Positions 26,507 to 36,166 of a stretch of DNA of 64,000 nt are shown here, one piece after another; within the stretch, counting starts at the first letter, position 1, and each line of letters starts with the position of its first letter. The notes beneath the pieces were generated by a model, which searched no databases, was not told the DNA's origin, and saw nothing but the letters and a program-made list of their open reading frames with translations. The DNA lies in NCBI GenBank assembly GCA_947167075.1, contig CAMVGR010000002.1, forward strand, positions 62,001 through 126,000, given 5' to 3'. The stretch is from an uncultured Bacteroidales bacterium. GTDB taxonomy: Bacteria; Bacteroidota; Bacteroidia; Bacteroidales; P3. A program made the position numbers and the translations under genes.

Positions 26507-28092
26507 AATGCTTTTATTTTCATTAAGTCTTCGTCAATTTGTCTGTATATTCGGTAAAATACTTCGTCTCCATATAGGCTTTGACCGATATATGCCTTAA
26601 TTACTGTTTTGATTAGTGTTCGTTGAGCATTAAGGCTATGGGCGTTGAATTCGATTCCGGCCTTTTCACCTCGATGCACGAGGTCTTTCAATAGGGTGTC
26701 GTCCACCTTAAAATGTTTGCAAAAACTGTCGGCGTTATGATAGCGTGTCATCAGTTGTGGAGCGTGACGACGTATATAGTCGAATGCTGTGGCGTTTAAG
26801 ATGCCAGCAGCAGTAAGCTGATTATAATAGATAAAAGAGGTGTCTTTGTGGTAGGAGAAGATTGTGTCAGGAATAATACCACCGCCACCATATACCACTC
26901 TGCCACTGACGGTATAGTATGGTGTCGAATCCCTCACGCTGGCTACTGCTGTGTCGGCGTAGGTGTCTTCAAGGAGTTGTTGCATATAGCTCCTATAGTA
27001 TTCATCGGTTCCATTATCGTATGAGCGTTGGATGCACCTGCCAGAGGGTGTGTAGTAGCGTGCGGTGGTGAGTAGTACAGACGATCCGTCCTTTAGTGTG
27101 AACTCGGTCTGCACTAGACCCTTGCCAAATGATTGCCGCCCTACTACAAGTGCTCTATCGTTGTCTTGCAAGGCACCGCTAACTATTTCGCTTGCTGACG
27201 CGGAGTTTTCGTCAATTAATACAGTGATACGCCCTTTAGTAAATGCTCCATTGGCGTGAGCGTGGAAATCCCGTCGACGGCTATGCTCACCTTTCATGTA
27301 GACGATGGGGCTTCCAAGTGGTAGCAGCTCGCCTGCTATACCGGTAGCAGCAGACAGCGACCCTCCGTTGTTGCCACGCAAGTCAAATATCAAATGACGC
27401 ATACCCTTAGATTTTAGGACTTCTAGAGCGGAACGGAACTCTTTGTGACTTGTAGCGGTGAAACTTGCCAACATGATATATCCGGTAGTGTCGTCAAGCA
27501 TGTCATAATATGGAATTGAGCGATGGGCTATTATTCCGCGATTTATAGTAAAGGTATGCGGTATGTTGTTGCGTAGTATTGTGATGTCGACCTTTGTGCC
27601 TCGTGGTCCTCGCAGATGTGAAACTACACTGTCGGAAGGCTGACCAATCATTGTGTTGCCGTCTACTGACAGAATAGCATCGCCGGGAATAATACCAGAA
27701 CCATAGCTTGGGCCATCGGCCATCACTTGGCCGACAAAAGAGGTGTCTTTACCACGATGTAGCACTAGACCTACGCCTTCGAAGTTTCCTCGCATCTGTT
27801 CGTCGGCCTTTTCGGTTTGAATAGCAGAGAGGTAGGTACTATGTGGGTCTAACTCGCCAAGCAGCACTGCCACTAAATGTTCGCTGATCGAGTCTGTGTT
27901 TACCTTGTCGACATATTCCTCTTGAACTAGTGTCATCACCTCGGCCATTTTGCCTTGTAGCGGTGATGACATGTCTCTTTTCTGTTGCCCGCCGGTTTGG
28001 GCGAACATCAATCCGATTACCACCCCAATCACCATAGCTGCAATGATTAGAATGGTATTGCCCTGTCGTGTTGCTTTGTCCTTGTCGTTCAT
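26503..28092 (-). CDS. S41 family C-terminal processing protease
   Basis: The 529-residue protein has one N-terminal transmembrane segment (ILIIAAMVIGVVIGLMF), an N-terminal helical domain, a PDZ domain (about residues 95-170) and an S41 catalytic domain. The Ser-Lys dyad is seen in DENSASASEIVSGALQD (serine) and RQSFGKGLVQ (lysine). It processes or degrades periplasmic proteins from their C-termini. A lipoprotein-like TlpA gene follows on the same transcript. It is the most upstream member of that overlapping run; the NUDIX gene lies nine bases further upstream. Confidence 0.93.
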   Translation of the reverse strand: MNDKDKATRQGNTILIIAAMVIGVVIGLMFAQTGGQQKRDMSSPLQGKMAEVMTLVQEEYVDKVNTDSISEHLVAVLLGELDPHSTYLSAIQTEKADEQMRGNFEGVGLVLHRGKDTSFVGQVMADGPSYGSGIIPGDAILSVDGNTMIGQPSDSVVSHLRGPRGTKVDITILRNNIPHTFTINRGIIAHRSIPYYDMLDDTTGYIMLASFTATSHKEFRSALEVLKSKGMRHLIFDLRGNNGGSLSAATGIAGELLPLGSPIVYMKGEHSRRRDFHAHANGAFTKGRITVLIDENSASASEIVSGALQDNDRALVVGRQSFGKGLVQTEFTLKDGSSVLLTTARYYTPSGRCIQRSYDNGTDEYYRSYMQQLLEDTYADTAVASVRDSTPYYTVSGRVVYGGGGIIPDTIFSYHKDTSFIYYNQLTAAGILNATAFDYIRRHAPQLMTRYHNADSFCKHFKVDDTLLKDLVHRGEKAGIEFNAHSLNAQRTLIKTVIKAYIGQSLYGDEVFYRIYRQIDEDLMKIKAL

Positions 28093-28101
28093 CGTATAGG
28101 A

Positions 28102-28548
28102 CTATAACGATGTGTGCAATATAATATTATGTTGTGATTCCAAAAATGTTTGTACTATCTCTCGGTGGTCGAAAGCCAGTGGGGGCAAGGCCGAAATGGG
28201 CCACCAATGTACTTCGCAAGCATCATCGCCGGCAAGGGCATTAGTGTCGTTATCCACTGTGCATGAGTATGCAGCCGTGACCGTACGTCCACGGGGATCG
28301 CGATCCACGCAACTAAAGACTCCTATCAGATGGATACTTCTTTCGTCGATTAGCAGACCTGTCTCTTCCTGCAGTTCTCGTATTGCACAGTGCTCTAGTG
28401 TCTCGTCCATCTCCATGAAACCACCTGGCAGTGCCCATGAGTTTTTAAATGGTTCCCTGCCTCGCCTCACAAGCAGTATCTCGTTGGAACTGTTGATAAC
28501 CAAGCAGTCGGCAGTCAGCATTGGCCGAGGATAATCGTATGTATACAT
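28102..28548 (-). CDS. NUDIX hydrolase
   Basis: The 148-residue protein has a complete Nudix box, GGFMEMDETLEHCAIRELQEETGL, in pattern GX5EX7REUXEEXGU. The rest (LLVRRGREPFKNSWALPGG) resembles ADP-ribose and 8-oxo-dGTP-type pyrophosphohydrolases of Bacteroidota. The exact nucleoside diphosphate substrate is unknown. It is probably co-transcribed with the S41 gene downstream. Confidence 0.92.
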   Translation of the reverse strand: MYTYDYPRPMLTADCLVINSSNEILLVRRGREPFKNSWALPGGFMEMDETLEHCAIRELQEETGLLIDERSIHLIGVFSCVDRDPRGRTVTAAYSCTVDNDTNALAGDDACEVHWWPISALPPLAFDHREIVQTFLESQHNIILHTSL

Positions 28549-28569
28549 CGTTCTACTGTTTATTGGATG

Positions 28570-29478
28570 TTAGCTTTGGGCTGCACGGCTCTTGTTTACC
28601 ACCCACACTCCGACAAATACCAGCATGGCGGCCATCACTTTGGTGACTGTAAGGCGGTCCATTCCAGTCCAAATGGCTGCAGCAATGGCTATGATGGGTT
28701 GTAGATAGCCATACATGCTCACCAATGTGGGCCTGATCCGTTGTTGTCCAAAAGGAATCAGATAGTAGGCTATAAATGTGGAGAAGATAATCATAAATCC
28801 TATCTCCCACCACACCTGAGGTGTCACCGTTAGAAAGTTCGTAGTGGCCATGTGTGGCATGCTGAATGGGATGGAGACAATGAAGGATGCGAGAAACATC
28901 CACTTCATGCTGGTTACTACCGAGTATCGCGATATTAGTGGGCGACAGGTGCCAAGATAGAGTGCAAACACAATATAGTTGATGAAGCAGAATACAATAC
29001 CGATGGGTTCCGTTTCCGACGACCCGCTGGAGCTGAAGGTACTCTGCAGGATAAGCCATAGTATGCCTCCAAAGCTCAATGCCACACCGCCTGTCTTTTT
29101 CCATGTGATGGGCTCTTTCAGAAAGATTGCCGCCACGAACATAGTAAATATGGGTGTTGTGGTGCTCATCACCGATAGGTCGACGGGGGTCGTGTGGGCA
29201 ATGGCGTGAAGAAAGGTGAGTTGTGGCAGGAAGAGCCCCAGCATTCCTGCTCCTGCCAGCCGGAGCATGTCGCGTGGGGGCACTTTTTCCCTTGGCGACA
29301 CTAACGATGCCAGCCAAAACAGTGCTCCTGCCACCAGCGACCGCATCGAGAACAATACAATGGGTGCCAACCCGCTCTCGGTAGCAATGTCGCGACACAC
29401 CACCACGTTGATTCCAAAAATAACGTAAGCTGCGGCACATGCCAAATGTCCAAATGCTATATTCTTATCCAGTGTCAT
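28570..29478 (-). CDS. DMT superfamily (EamA) transporter
   Basis: The start at 29478 (MTLDKNIAFGHLACAAAYVIFG) gives about 302 residues with ten transmembrane segments in two EamA repeats. The first shows MRSLVAGALFWLASLV and FLKEPITWKKTGGVALSFGG; the second ends AIAAAIWTGMDRLTVTKVMAA. Such proteins export or import small metabolites across the inner membrane. A -7 box (29495-29504) lies only 17 bases upstream, which favours this start over a longer one at 29526. Confidence 0.9.
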   Translation of the reverse strand: MTLDKNIAFGHLACAAAYVIFGINVVVCRDIATESGLAPIVLFSMRSLVAGALFWLASLVSPREKVPPRDMLRLAGAGMLGLFLPQLTFLHAIAHTTPVDLSVMSTTTPIFTMFVAAIFLKEPITWKKTGGVALSFGGILWLILQSTFSSSGSSETEPIGIVFCFINYIVFALYLGTCRPLISRYSVVTSMKWMFLASFIVSIPFSMPHMATTNFLTVTPQVWWEIGFMIIFSTFIAYYLIPFGQQRIRPTLVSMYGYLQPIIAIAAAIWTGMDRLTVTKVMAAMLVFVGVWVVNKSRAAQS

Positions 29479-29494
29479 AGTGTATTTCCCCCGA

Positions 29495-29504
29495 TGCAAA
29501 GGTA
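29495..29504 (-). promoter_or_regulatory. -7 box of the DMT transporter gene
   Basis: The minus strand reads TACCTTTGCA. With transcription starting 6-8 bases downstream, the leader to 29478 would be very short. Confidence 0.55.
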
Positions 29505-29582
29505 CAAACTTTAATTTACCCGACAAAACATCTCTTCTTCTTCTTCCTGTCAGTCAGTGCTCGAAGTCGCCTTTGCATGTAT

Positions 29583-29618
29583 AATATAAATACTCGCCAG
29601 GGGGCGAGTATTTATATT
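29583..29618 (-). terminator. Enolase terminator
   Basis: AATATAAATACTCGCC and GGCGAGTATTTATATT form a perfect 16-bp stem with a four-base loop, 32 bases past the eno stop. Confidence 0.75.
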
Positions 29619-29649
29619 GTTTTATACATTGTGTGAATACAATGCGGTG

Positions 29650-30975
<1,326 letters not shown>

Positions 30976-30993
30976 TCAATACATGTTTAAAAC

Positions 30994-31003
30994 GGCAAAA
31001 GTA
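30994..31003 (-). promoter_or_regulatory. -7 box of eno
   Basis: The minus strand reads TACTTTTGCC, 52 bases upstream of the ATG at 30942. Confidence 0.5.
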
Positions 31004-31038
31004 CACAAAAAAACTGATTTGGAATAAAAAAAAGAAAA

Positions 31039-31067
31039 AAAACCGATTGCTTGTTTGCAACCGGTTT
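31039..31067 (-). terminator. rpsT terminator
   Basis: AAAACCG-A-TTGC and GCAA-C-CGGTTTT form an 11-bp stem with one mismatch, followed on the minus strand by a long T-rich run. It is 26 bases past the rpsT stop. Confidence 0.8.
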
Positions 31068-31092
31068 TGGTTCACGACATTTTGCCGATAGA

Positions 31093-31344
31093 TTACATGG
31101 CGTTGACTTTACGCATGAGCTTCGATTTGAGGTTCGAGGCTTTGTTTTTGTGAATCACGCTGCGTTTGGCCAATTTGTCGATAATGCTGATCATCTTCGG
31201 CAGACGCTCAGTGGCGACAGACTTATCTTCGAGAGCGCGGAAATCACGCAGAGCATTGCGCATCGTCTTGGCGTAGTAACGGTTCTCTACTCTTCTCTTT
31301 TCGCTCGAGCGAATTCTCTTTTTTGCAGACTTGTGGTGTGCCAT
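31093..31344 (-). CDS. rpsT: 30S ribosomal protein S20
   Basis: The 83-residue basic protein is ribosomal protein S20 (bS20), which binds 16S rRNA. MAHHKSAKKRIRSSEKRRVENRYY at the N-terminus and VIHKNKASNLKSKLMRKV at the C-terminus are characteristic, and the length is normal. It is transcribed toward eno from a region shared with tRNA-Glu, whose gene lies 39 bases upstream on the same strand. A strong hairpin with a T-run follows the stop. Confidence 0.97.
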   Translation of the reverse strand: MAHHKSAKKRIRSSEKRRVENRYYAKTMRNALRDFRALEDKSVATERLPKMISIIDKLAKRSVIHKNKASNLKSKLMRKVNAM

Positions 31345-31382
31345 TGTTATTGTTATTCTTCTTTTTTATTTTATTGTTTCTG

Positions 31383-31457
31383 TACCGCGTGCGGGATTCG
31401 AACCCGCGATTTTAAGAATGAAAATCTTACGTCCTGGGCCAACTAGACGAACGCGGC
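31383..31457 (-). tRNA. tRNA-Glu (anticodon TTC)
   Basis: On the minus strand the sequence starts GCCGCGTTCGTCTAG and contains the anticodon loop TTTTCAT between TAAGA and TCTTA. The T-arm is GCGGGTTCGAATCCCGC and the acceptor ends ACGCGG. The anticodon 34-36 is TTC. The first acceptor pair is G-T. No CCA is encoded. Same-strand rpsT lies just downstream. Confidence 0.93.
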
Positions 31458-31505
31458 AACCTGGTTTTTGAGCGTTTTTTTGTCTCTCTCCACTCAAAAA
31501 GCGGG

Positions 31506-31515
31506 TGCAAAATTA
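31506..31515 (-). promoter_or_regulatory. -7 box of tRNA-Glu (and rpsT)
   Basis: The minus strand reads TAATTTTGCA, 49 bases upstream of the tRNA 5' end. Confidence 0.5.
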
Positions 31516-31575
31516 CTAACATTTTCTGACATGGCCAAATTTTTTTCAACGTATGTGGTTGAAAACTTTTCTCTG

Positions 31576-32250
31576 CTATTCGCTATCTGCCTGAAAACGA
31601 AATCCTAAACGCTTGGCTGTGACGATGGATTTTTTATCAAAATTTGTCCTCATTTCACCTACCGACACCACCTTAACTTCATCGTATGGGGGGGTCAAAA
31701 GATCAAAATTGGTGGTGTACTCGATGGCACTCTCTACTATGCTTTGCACAGACTCGCTGTCAATCAGCGAAGTACCGAAATTCGTGTACAGCATTCCTAG
31801 TTCGCGTTTGCCCTCGATAAAGTAGTGTTTCTCTTTGTTAACAAACACTCTTCCAATCATATACCCTAAGTCGTTATCCCTCTGATAGGCGAACGAATCG
31901 GCAAGGAAGTTGTAGATGTGTATCACTCCGCAGTAGGAGCGCTGTGGGTCTTCGCGGATATAGGTCGATTTCATCACCTGGTGATCGCGTGAGAATTCGA
32001 ATACATTGGTGTGCATCAAAAATAGCAGTATGTCTCCGCCGAACTTCACCTCGAACTCGAAATCGCCCCTGTCGGTGAATTCGAATGCCACGTCCTGTCC
32101 CTCGTCGCGGCTTTTCTGTTTGAATAGTGCTATCAGCTCGCGTGTCTCCTCGCGAAACATCTCAAATACTTCCTTGGTGGTGTGGAATACATTCTGCTTC
32201 AATGCACTCTTGTCGAAGACAAGTGTTTTCAGTTTTTCGTTCAATTCCAT
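31576..32250 (-). CDS. Conserved hypothetical protein
   Basis: The 224-residue protein has no signal peptide or membrane segment and a mixed alpha/beta composition (ELNEKLKTLVFDKSALKQNVF; CGVIHIYNFLADSFAYQRDN; YFIEGKRELGMLYTNFG). I recall similar hypothetical proteins in Bacteroidales but cannot assign a function or domain. It stands alone; the flanking intergenic DNA contains a terminator-like hairpin at 32422-32455 and repeat material. Confidence 0.7.
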   Translation of the reverse strand: MELNEKLKTLVFDKSALKQNVFHTTKEVFEMFREETRELIALFKQKSRDEGQDVAFEFTDRGDFEFEVKFGGDILLFLMHTNVFEFSRDHQVMKSTYIREDPQRSYCGVIHIYNFLADSFAYQRDNDLGYMIGRVFVNKEKHYFIEGKRELGMLYTNFGTSLIDSESVQSIVESAIEYTTNFDLLTPPYDEVKVVSVGEMRTNFDKKSIVTAKRLGFRFQADSE

Positions 32251-32421
32251 TGTTTATTCTTTTGGAGTTAAGATAACGTAGCTCTTCCGGTTTTATTATT
32301 TGAGAAATGAAAAGTGGACCGGCGTAGACTCAACCTCGGCATTCTGGCATCCTAATGCAGTTTAAGAGAGGCATATAGGTGATTGTGGAGATGCAGAGTG
32401 GGGATGTGGATGATATAGGAA

Positions 32422-32455
32422 GTTCCACCAGTCCACAGAAAAGGACTGGTGGAAC
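32422..32455 (-). terminator. Hairpin downstream of the second sorting-domain fragment
   Basis: GTTCCACCAGTCC and GGACTGGTGGAAC form a perfect 13-bp stem with an eight-base loop. It lies 35 bases past the sorting-domain stop on the same strand, as expected for the terminator of a former T9SS cargo gene, although no T-run follows. Confidence 0.5.
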
Positions 32456-32489
32456 ACGCTCTTCGATATGGACGCTCTGATGTGTGAGT

Positions 32490-32625
32490 CAGTATTCCCC
32501 TACTGCACCAGCAGCCTGTGGGATGCGGTGCTGGTGGACACTTTCAGCAGGTAGGCTCCGGCGGGCAGGGTGTGGATGTCGAGGTGGAGGGTGGTGGTTG
32601 GGGCGGGGATGGCCATCTGCAGCAG
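32490..32625 (-). pseudogene. Truncated T9SS C-terminal sorting-domain fragment
   Basis: On the minus strand the frame encodes QMAIPAPTTTLHLDIHTLPAGAY, then LLKVSTSTASHRLLVQ and a stop, matching the last third of the fragment at 21114-21458. The upstream two thirds of the domain are missing and repeat R2 is joined directly, so this is a deletion derivative of the same composite unit. It is not a functional gene. Confidence 0.75.
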
Positions 32626-32750
32626 TTGCCCCACAAGGCAGAATCCGGAGTGTATACAGGGTGGATGCTCCGCCAAAGGTCCGTGTCGGCACACGGCTGT
32701 CACGGTTCATCTACGGTGCATGTACGGTGCATGTACGGATGAAGTACGGT
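32626..32750 (+). repeat. Dispersed repeat R2, copy c (long form, fused to sorting domain)
   Basis: It is nearly identical to 21448-21572 from TTGCCCCACAAGGCAGAATC onward, including two ACGGTGCATGT units. The boundary with the sorting-domain fragment differs from copy b by an internal deletion. Confidence 0.88.
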
Positions 32751-33034
32751 TGTGGTACGAGTTGGTGTCTGATTTACAGTGGATTACCATTCGTATGGCT
32801 GGCTATTATATTGAGTGTGAACTATTTGTAGGAGGCACGAGGTGGCGGTGGATACTTGGCGGTGGCTATCTGGCAGTGGGTGCCGATAGGTAGATGGCGA
32901 CGTGGAAGGTGTCGCGTAAGCAGTTGGTTTTTATGGAGATATAGATGCTGGAAATGGTGAATGGAGCGGTGGCAACAGAGGAAGTATTACGCGAAACTTA
33001 ACAAAAACTTAATATTCTGTTTTGATGCAAAAGT

Positions 33035-33044
33035 GTATTTTTGC
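33035..33044 (+). promoter_or_regulatory. -7 box of the Na/Pi cotransporter gene
   Basis: TATTTTTGCA matches TAnnTTTG and lies 26 bases upstream of the ATG at 33071. Confidence 0.6.
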
Positions 33045-33070
33045 AGTTTGGTTTCTATAAAATATTATTA

Positions 33071-34783
33071 ATGACTACAGGCGATATTATATTAATTATC
33101 ATCAAGTTGGCCGGTGCTCTCGCTGTGTTTCTTTTTGCAATGAAACTGATGAGCGAGGGTCTTCAGAAGTTCGCCGGCTCGAAATTGCGTCACATTTTGA
33201 CCCGAATCACGGGCAAACCGCTGAGTGGCATTTTGGCTGGTACGGGTGTCACGGCTATTATCCAGAGCTCGACGGCAACCACCGTGATGACTGTTGGATT
33301 TGCAGGAGCAGGACTACTGACGTTGGCCGGTGCCATTGCGGTGGTGATGGGTGCCAACATAGGTACTACGGTCACTGCCTGGATCATCACCATCTTCGGT
33401 CTCGGAGGTGGCGGTGGAGAGGAGAAAGTGCCTTTAATGCCGATGATTATTGCTGCCATCAGCCTCTTCTTCATTTTCAGCAAGAAGAACAAGATGCAGT
33501 ATTTGGGTCAGACCATCATCGGCCTCTCGCTGCTTATCCTCGGATTGGGACTGATGGGCGATTCGGTGCCGCCGCTCGACGAGAATGTGGCCCACTCCAT
33601 CGCCTCGCTGGGACGCTGGGGCTATTGGTCGGTGCTGCTGTTCATCGTGGTCGGTGCAGTGCTGTGCATCATACTGCAGACCTCGTCGGCCATGACCGCC
33701 GTCATATTGCTGATGGCCAGCCAGGGGTGGATCGACTTCCCGACATCGATGGCCTTGGTGATAGGACAGAATCTGGGTACCACTCTGACAGCACAGGTGG
33801 TGGCTATGACCACCGGCACCACTGGCAAGCGCACTGCCCGTGCCCACCTGGTGTTCAATGTGGCAGGTGCCATCATCTTCCTCATTCCCTTCTATCCCAT
33901 CTGCAATGCTGTGATGGCCATTAGCGAGCAACTGGATTCGCTGCTACCCACCATACCGCTGATTCCGTTGGCTATCACCGTGTTCCATACCCTGTTCAAT
34001 GTGGTGACCACTGTTATTCTGGCCTTCTTCATCCCGCAGATAGTGAAGATTGTGACCTGGATGGTGCCCGAAAAGAGCGAGGATGGCGAAGAGGAATTCC
34101 GCCTCACCTACCTCGAGCCCAACCTGCTCTCCACTGCCGAGCTCAACCTGCAGAGTGCCAAGAGCGAAATCGAGGAGTTCTCCAAACGGGTGCTGCGTAT
34201 GTATACCTTCCTGCCAGGACTGCGCACGGCCAACAAGGACGAGGAGTTCAATAGCATCATGGATCGTATCGCCAAATACGAGGGTATCACCGACCGTATG
34301 GAGATGGAGATATCGAAGTTCCTTACAAAGGTGGGCTCAGGCGACATATCCGAACATGGATCCGAACGTATCAGCACTATGCTGAGAATCATCGATAACC
34401 TAGAGTCGATAGGCGACACTATCTATCAGATAGCCATGACCCGCAAGAACAAACGCGAAGACGCAGTGCACTTCGACGCAGGCCTTAACGCGAATCTCTC
34501 GCACATGAGCGAACTGGTGCAGAAATCCCTCGATGTGATGGATAGCAACCTGCACGACTACGACCATGTGGACCTCGATGCCGCATATGCTGCCGAGCAC
34601 GAGATTAATGTATATCGCGACCGACTGCGTGCACAGCACCTCGATGCCTTGAAACTGGGGGTATATGACTACGCCATTGGCAACGCCTATAGCAGCCTGT
34701 ATGCTCTGTATGAAAAGCTGGGCGACTATGTGATCAATGTCAGCGAAGCCATCGACGGTTCAAGAAAACACGCAGAAGAATAG
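33071..34783 (+). CDS. Na/Pi cotransporter family protein
   Basis: The ATG at 33071 gives about 570 residues. The N-terminal half has the two inverted Na/Pi cotransporter repeats. The first carries GTGVTAIIQSSTATTVMTVGF (QSSTA motif), the second IILQTSSAMTAVILLMASQG. The C-terminal part (after about residue 340) is a hydrophilic, PhoU-like helical domain. Such proteins take up phosphate with sodium, or regulate phosphate handling, at the inner membrane. A promoter box lies 26 bases upstream. It is a single-gene unit that converges on gldD. Confidence 0.93.
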   Translation: MTTGDIILIIIKLAGALAVFLFAMKLMSEGLQKFAGSKLRHILTRITGKPLSGILAGTGVTAIIQSSTATTVMTVGFAGAGLLTLAGAIAVVMGANIGTTVTAWIITIFGLGGGGGEEKVPLMPMIIAAISLFFIFSKKNKMQYLGQTIIGLSLLILGLGLMGDSVPPLDENVAHSIASLGRWGYWSVLLFIVVGAVLCIILQTSSAMTAVILLMASQGWIDFPTSMALVIGQNLGTTLTAQVVAMTTGTTGKRTARAHLVFNVAGAIIFLIPFYPICNAVMAISEQLDSLLPTIPLIPLAITVFHTLFNVVTTVILAFFIPQIVKIVTWMVPEKSEDGEEEFRLTYLEPNLLSTAELNLQSAKSEIEEFSKRVLRMYTFLPGLRTANKDEEFNSIMDRIAKYEGITDRMEMEISKFLTKVGSGDISEHGSERISTMLRIIDNLESIGDTIYQIAMTRKNKREDAVHFDAGLNANLSHMSELVQKSLDVMDSNLHDYDHVDLDAAYAAEHEINVYRDRLRAQHLDALKLGVYDYAIGNAYSSLYALYEKLGDYVINVSEAIDGSRKHAEE

Positions 34784-34794
34784 AATATCTCTGG

Positions 34795-35457
34795 CTATCG
34801 CCAGCGAAGCGTCTCGACAAGGTGCTCGATGTCGGCTTGGATATAGTCGATGACGGGTGCCAGCGAGTCGTTGTTTGGGGTGGTGTTGAGGTAAAGTGCT
34901 CCACGAAGAAAGTGGCTACTGCTGTCGGTCATCCAGAACTGGCATGTGGAGGCTACTCGGTTTCCTTTTAGGTAATATACGGTGCCATACACCTTGTGTT
35001 CGGGGTCTTCATAGCCTTGCTCCTCGATGCCAGAGGCCACTTTGTAGTGCTGTTCGAGTAGCCTAGTCGAGGCATCTACCTGTGCCCGCAGGCTGTCGGG
35101 AGTCTGCAGGCGGTGGTAGGTGAGGAACACCACTCCGTCCCATTGTGGGTAGTTGATGTCGAGCCACACCTCGTCGTATTTGAGGCGGTCGGGCTTGACG
35201 GTTCCGTTAGCCATGAAGGTGGCCACTTGGCGCGGCTTCTTGAGTGTCAGACTGGCACTGTCGTTGGCCTCGAAGAGGAACGGAAGCACGACGCTTGGCA
35301 TAGTATGTCCGTCGATACTGTTCGGCAGGGTGTCGACGAGCCAGTAATTGTGCTCCGGCATGTCGATGCGCAGGTAGGCATACGGCTTGGGCGTGTAGTC
35401 GTTACGGCAAGCACATAGCATTAGGCAAAGGAGGGGAATAATAAGGTATTTATTCAT
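34795..35457 (-). CDS. gldD: Gliding motility/T9SS lipoprotein GldD
   Basis: The 220-residue lipoprotein has a signal with the lipobox LCAC (cysteine at about 17). It matches GldD by CRNDYTPKPYAYLRIDMPEHNYWLVDT, WLDINYPQWDGVVFLTYH and SHFLRGALYLNTTPNNDSLAPVIDYIQADIEHLVETLRW. GldD is needed for gliding in Flavobacterium; in non-motile relatives it occurs with type IX secretion. Its presence agrees with the sorting-domain remnants in this window. It is followed in the same direction, upstream, by pcm-thiL-trmH, an arrangement suggesting an operon. Confidence 0.88.
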   Translation of the reverse strand: MNKYLIIPLLCLMLCACRNDYTPKPYAYLRIDMPEHNYWLVDTLPNSIDGHTMPSVVLPFLFEANDSASLTLKKPRQVATFMANGTVKPDRLKYDEVWLDINYPQWDGVVFLTYHRLQTPDSLRAQVDASTRLLEQHYKVASGIEEQGYEDPEHKVYGTVYYLKGNRVASTCQFWMTDSSSHFLRGALYLNTTPNNDSLAPVIDYIQADIEHLVETLRWR

Positions 35458-35503
35458 ATCATGATAGCAACATTAACTGTTTGATGGTACCACTGCTGTC
35501 CGT

Positions 35504-36166
35504 TCAGCTCTTCATCTGTTTGCCGTTCAGCATGGGGACAAAGCTGTAGGTGCCGAACTTCTCTATTTTCCATTGGCTGCGGTCGTTGCCGAGTTTGGTA
35601 ATGCGGAGCATCTCTTGTTCGTCTTCGCCAAGTGGGATTACCATGATGCCGTCGATGCGTAGTTGCGACATGAGCGCCTCGGGGATGCTGGGAGCTCCGC
35701 AGGTGACGATGATGCGGTCGTAGGGTCCGTAGTTGACTTCGGCCAGCCCTTTGTAGCCATCGCCGAGGAAACATCGTGCCCTGTAGCCTTCTTCGGCTAG
35801 TAGTCGGCGCGTTTGATCGAAGAGGCCTTTTTGCCGTTCGATGGTGAACACCCTAGCTCCCATGCGGCATAGCACAGCCGTCTGGTAGCCACTACCGGTG
35901 CCTATCTCGAGCACTTTCATGCCGCTGTGGAGGTCGAGTAGTTGGCTTTGCATGGCCACGGTGGAGGGGTGGGAGATGGTCTGTTCGCATCCTATCTTGA
36001 GAGCACGGTCCTCGTAGGCGTGGCTGTCGAGAGCACTGTCGATGAACCAGTGCCGCGGCACTTCGCCCATGGCACGCAGCACCTGCTCGTCGGTGATGCC
36101 TTTGCTGCGGAGTGTGTCTACCATTTGCTGGCGTAGCCCCTTGTGTCTGAATGTGTCTGCTCTCAT
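35504..36166 (-). CDS. pcm: Protein-L-isoaspartate O-methyltransferase
   Basis: The start at 36166 (MRADTFRHKGLRQQMVDTLR) gives 220 residues. Motif I is VLEIGTGSGYQTAVLCRMG. The substrate-recognition segment ISHPSTVAMQSQLLDL and the DGYKG and IIVTCGAP motifs complete the family pattern. The enzyme methylates damaged isoaspartyl residues for repair. The start overlaps the thiL stop by four bases, which decides against the longer frame beginning at 36394. Confidence 0.95.
   Translation of the reverse strand: MRADTFRHKGLRQQMVDTLRSKGITDEQVLRAMGEVPRHWFIDSALDSHAYEDRALKIGCEQTISHPSTVAMQSQLLDLHSGMKVLEIGTGSGYQTAVLCRMGARVFTIERQKGLFDQTRRLLAEEGYRARCFLGDGYKGLAEVNYGPYDRIIVTCGAPSIPEALMSQLRIDGIMVIPLGEDEQEMLRITKLGNDRSQWKIEKFGTYSFVPMLNGKQMKS

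Larger units (their letters stand above)
32251..33070. other. Intergenic region with hairpin, sorting-domain fragment and R2
   Basis: The stretch contains a 13-bp perfect hairpin (32422-32455), a truncated T9SS sorting-domain fragment (32490-32625), a long R2 copy (32626-32750) and the promoter of the Na/Pi gene (33035-33044). Bases 32760-33000 show no supported feature. Confidence 0.55.
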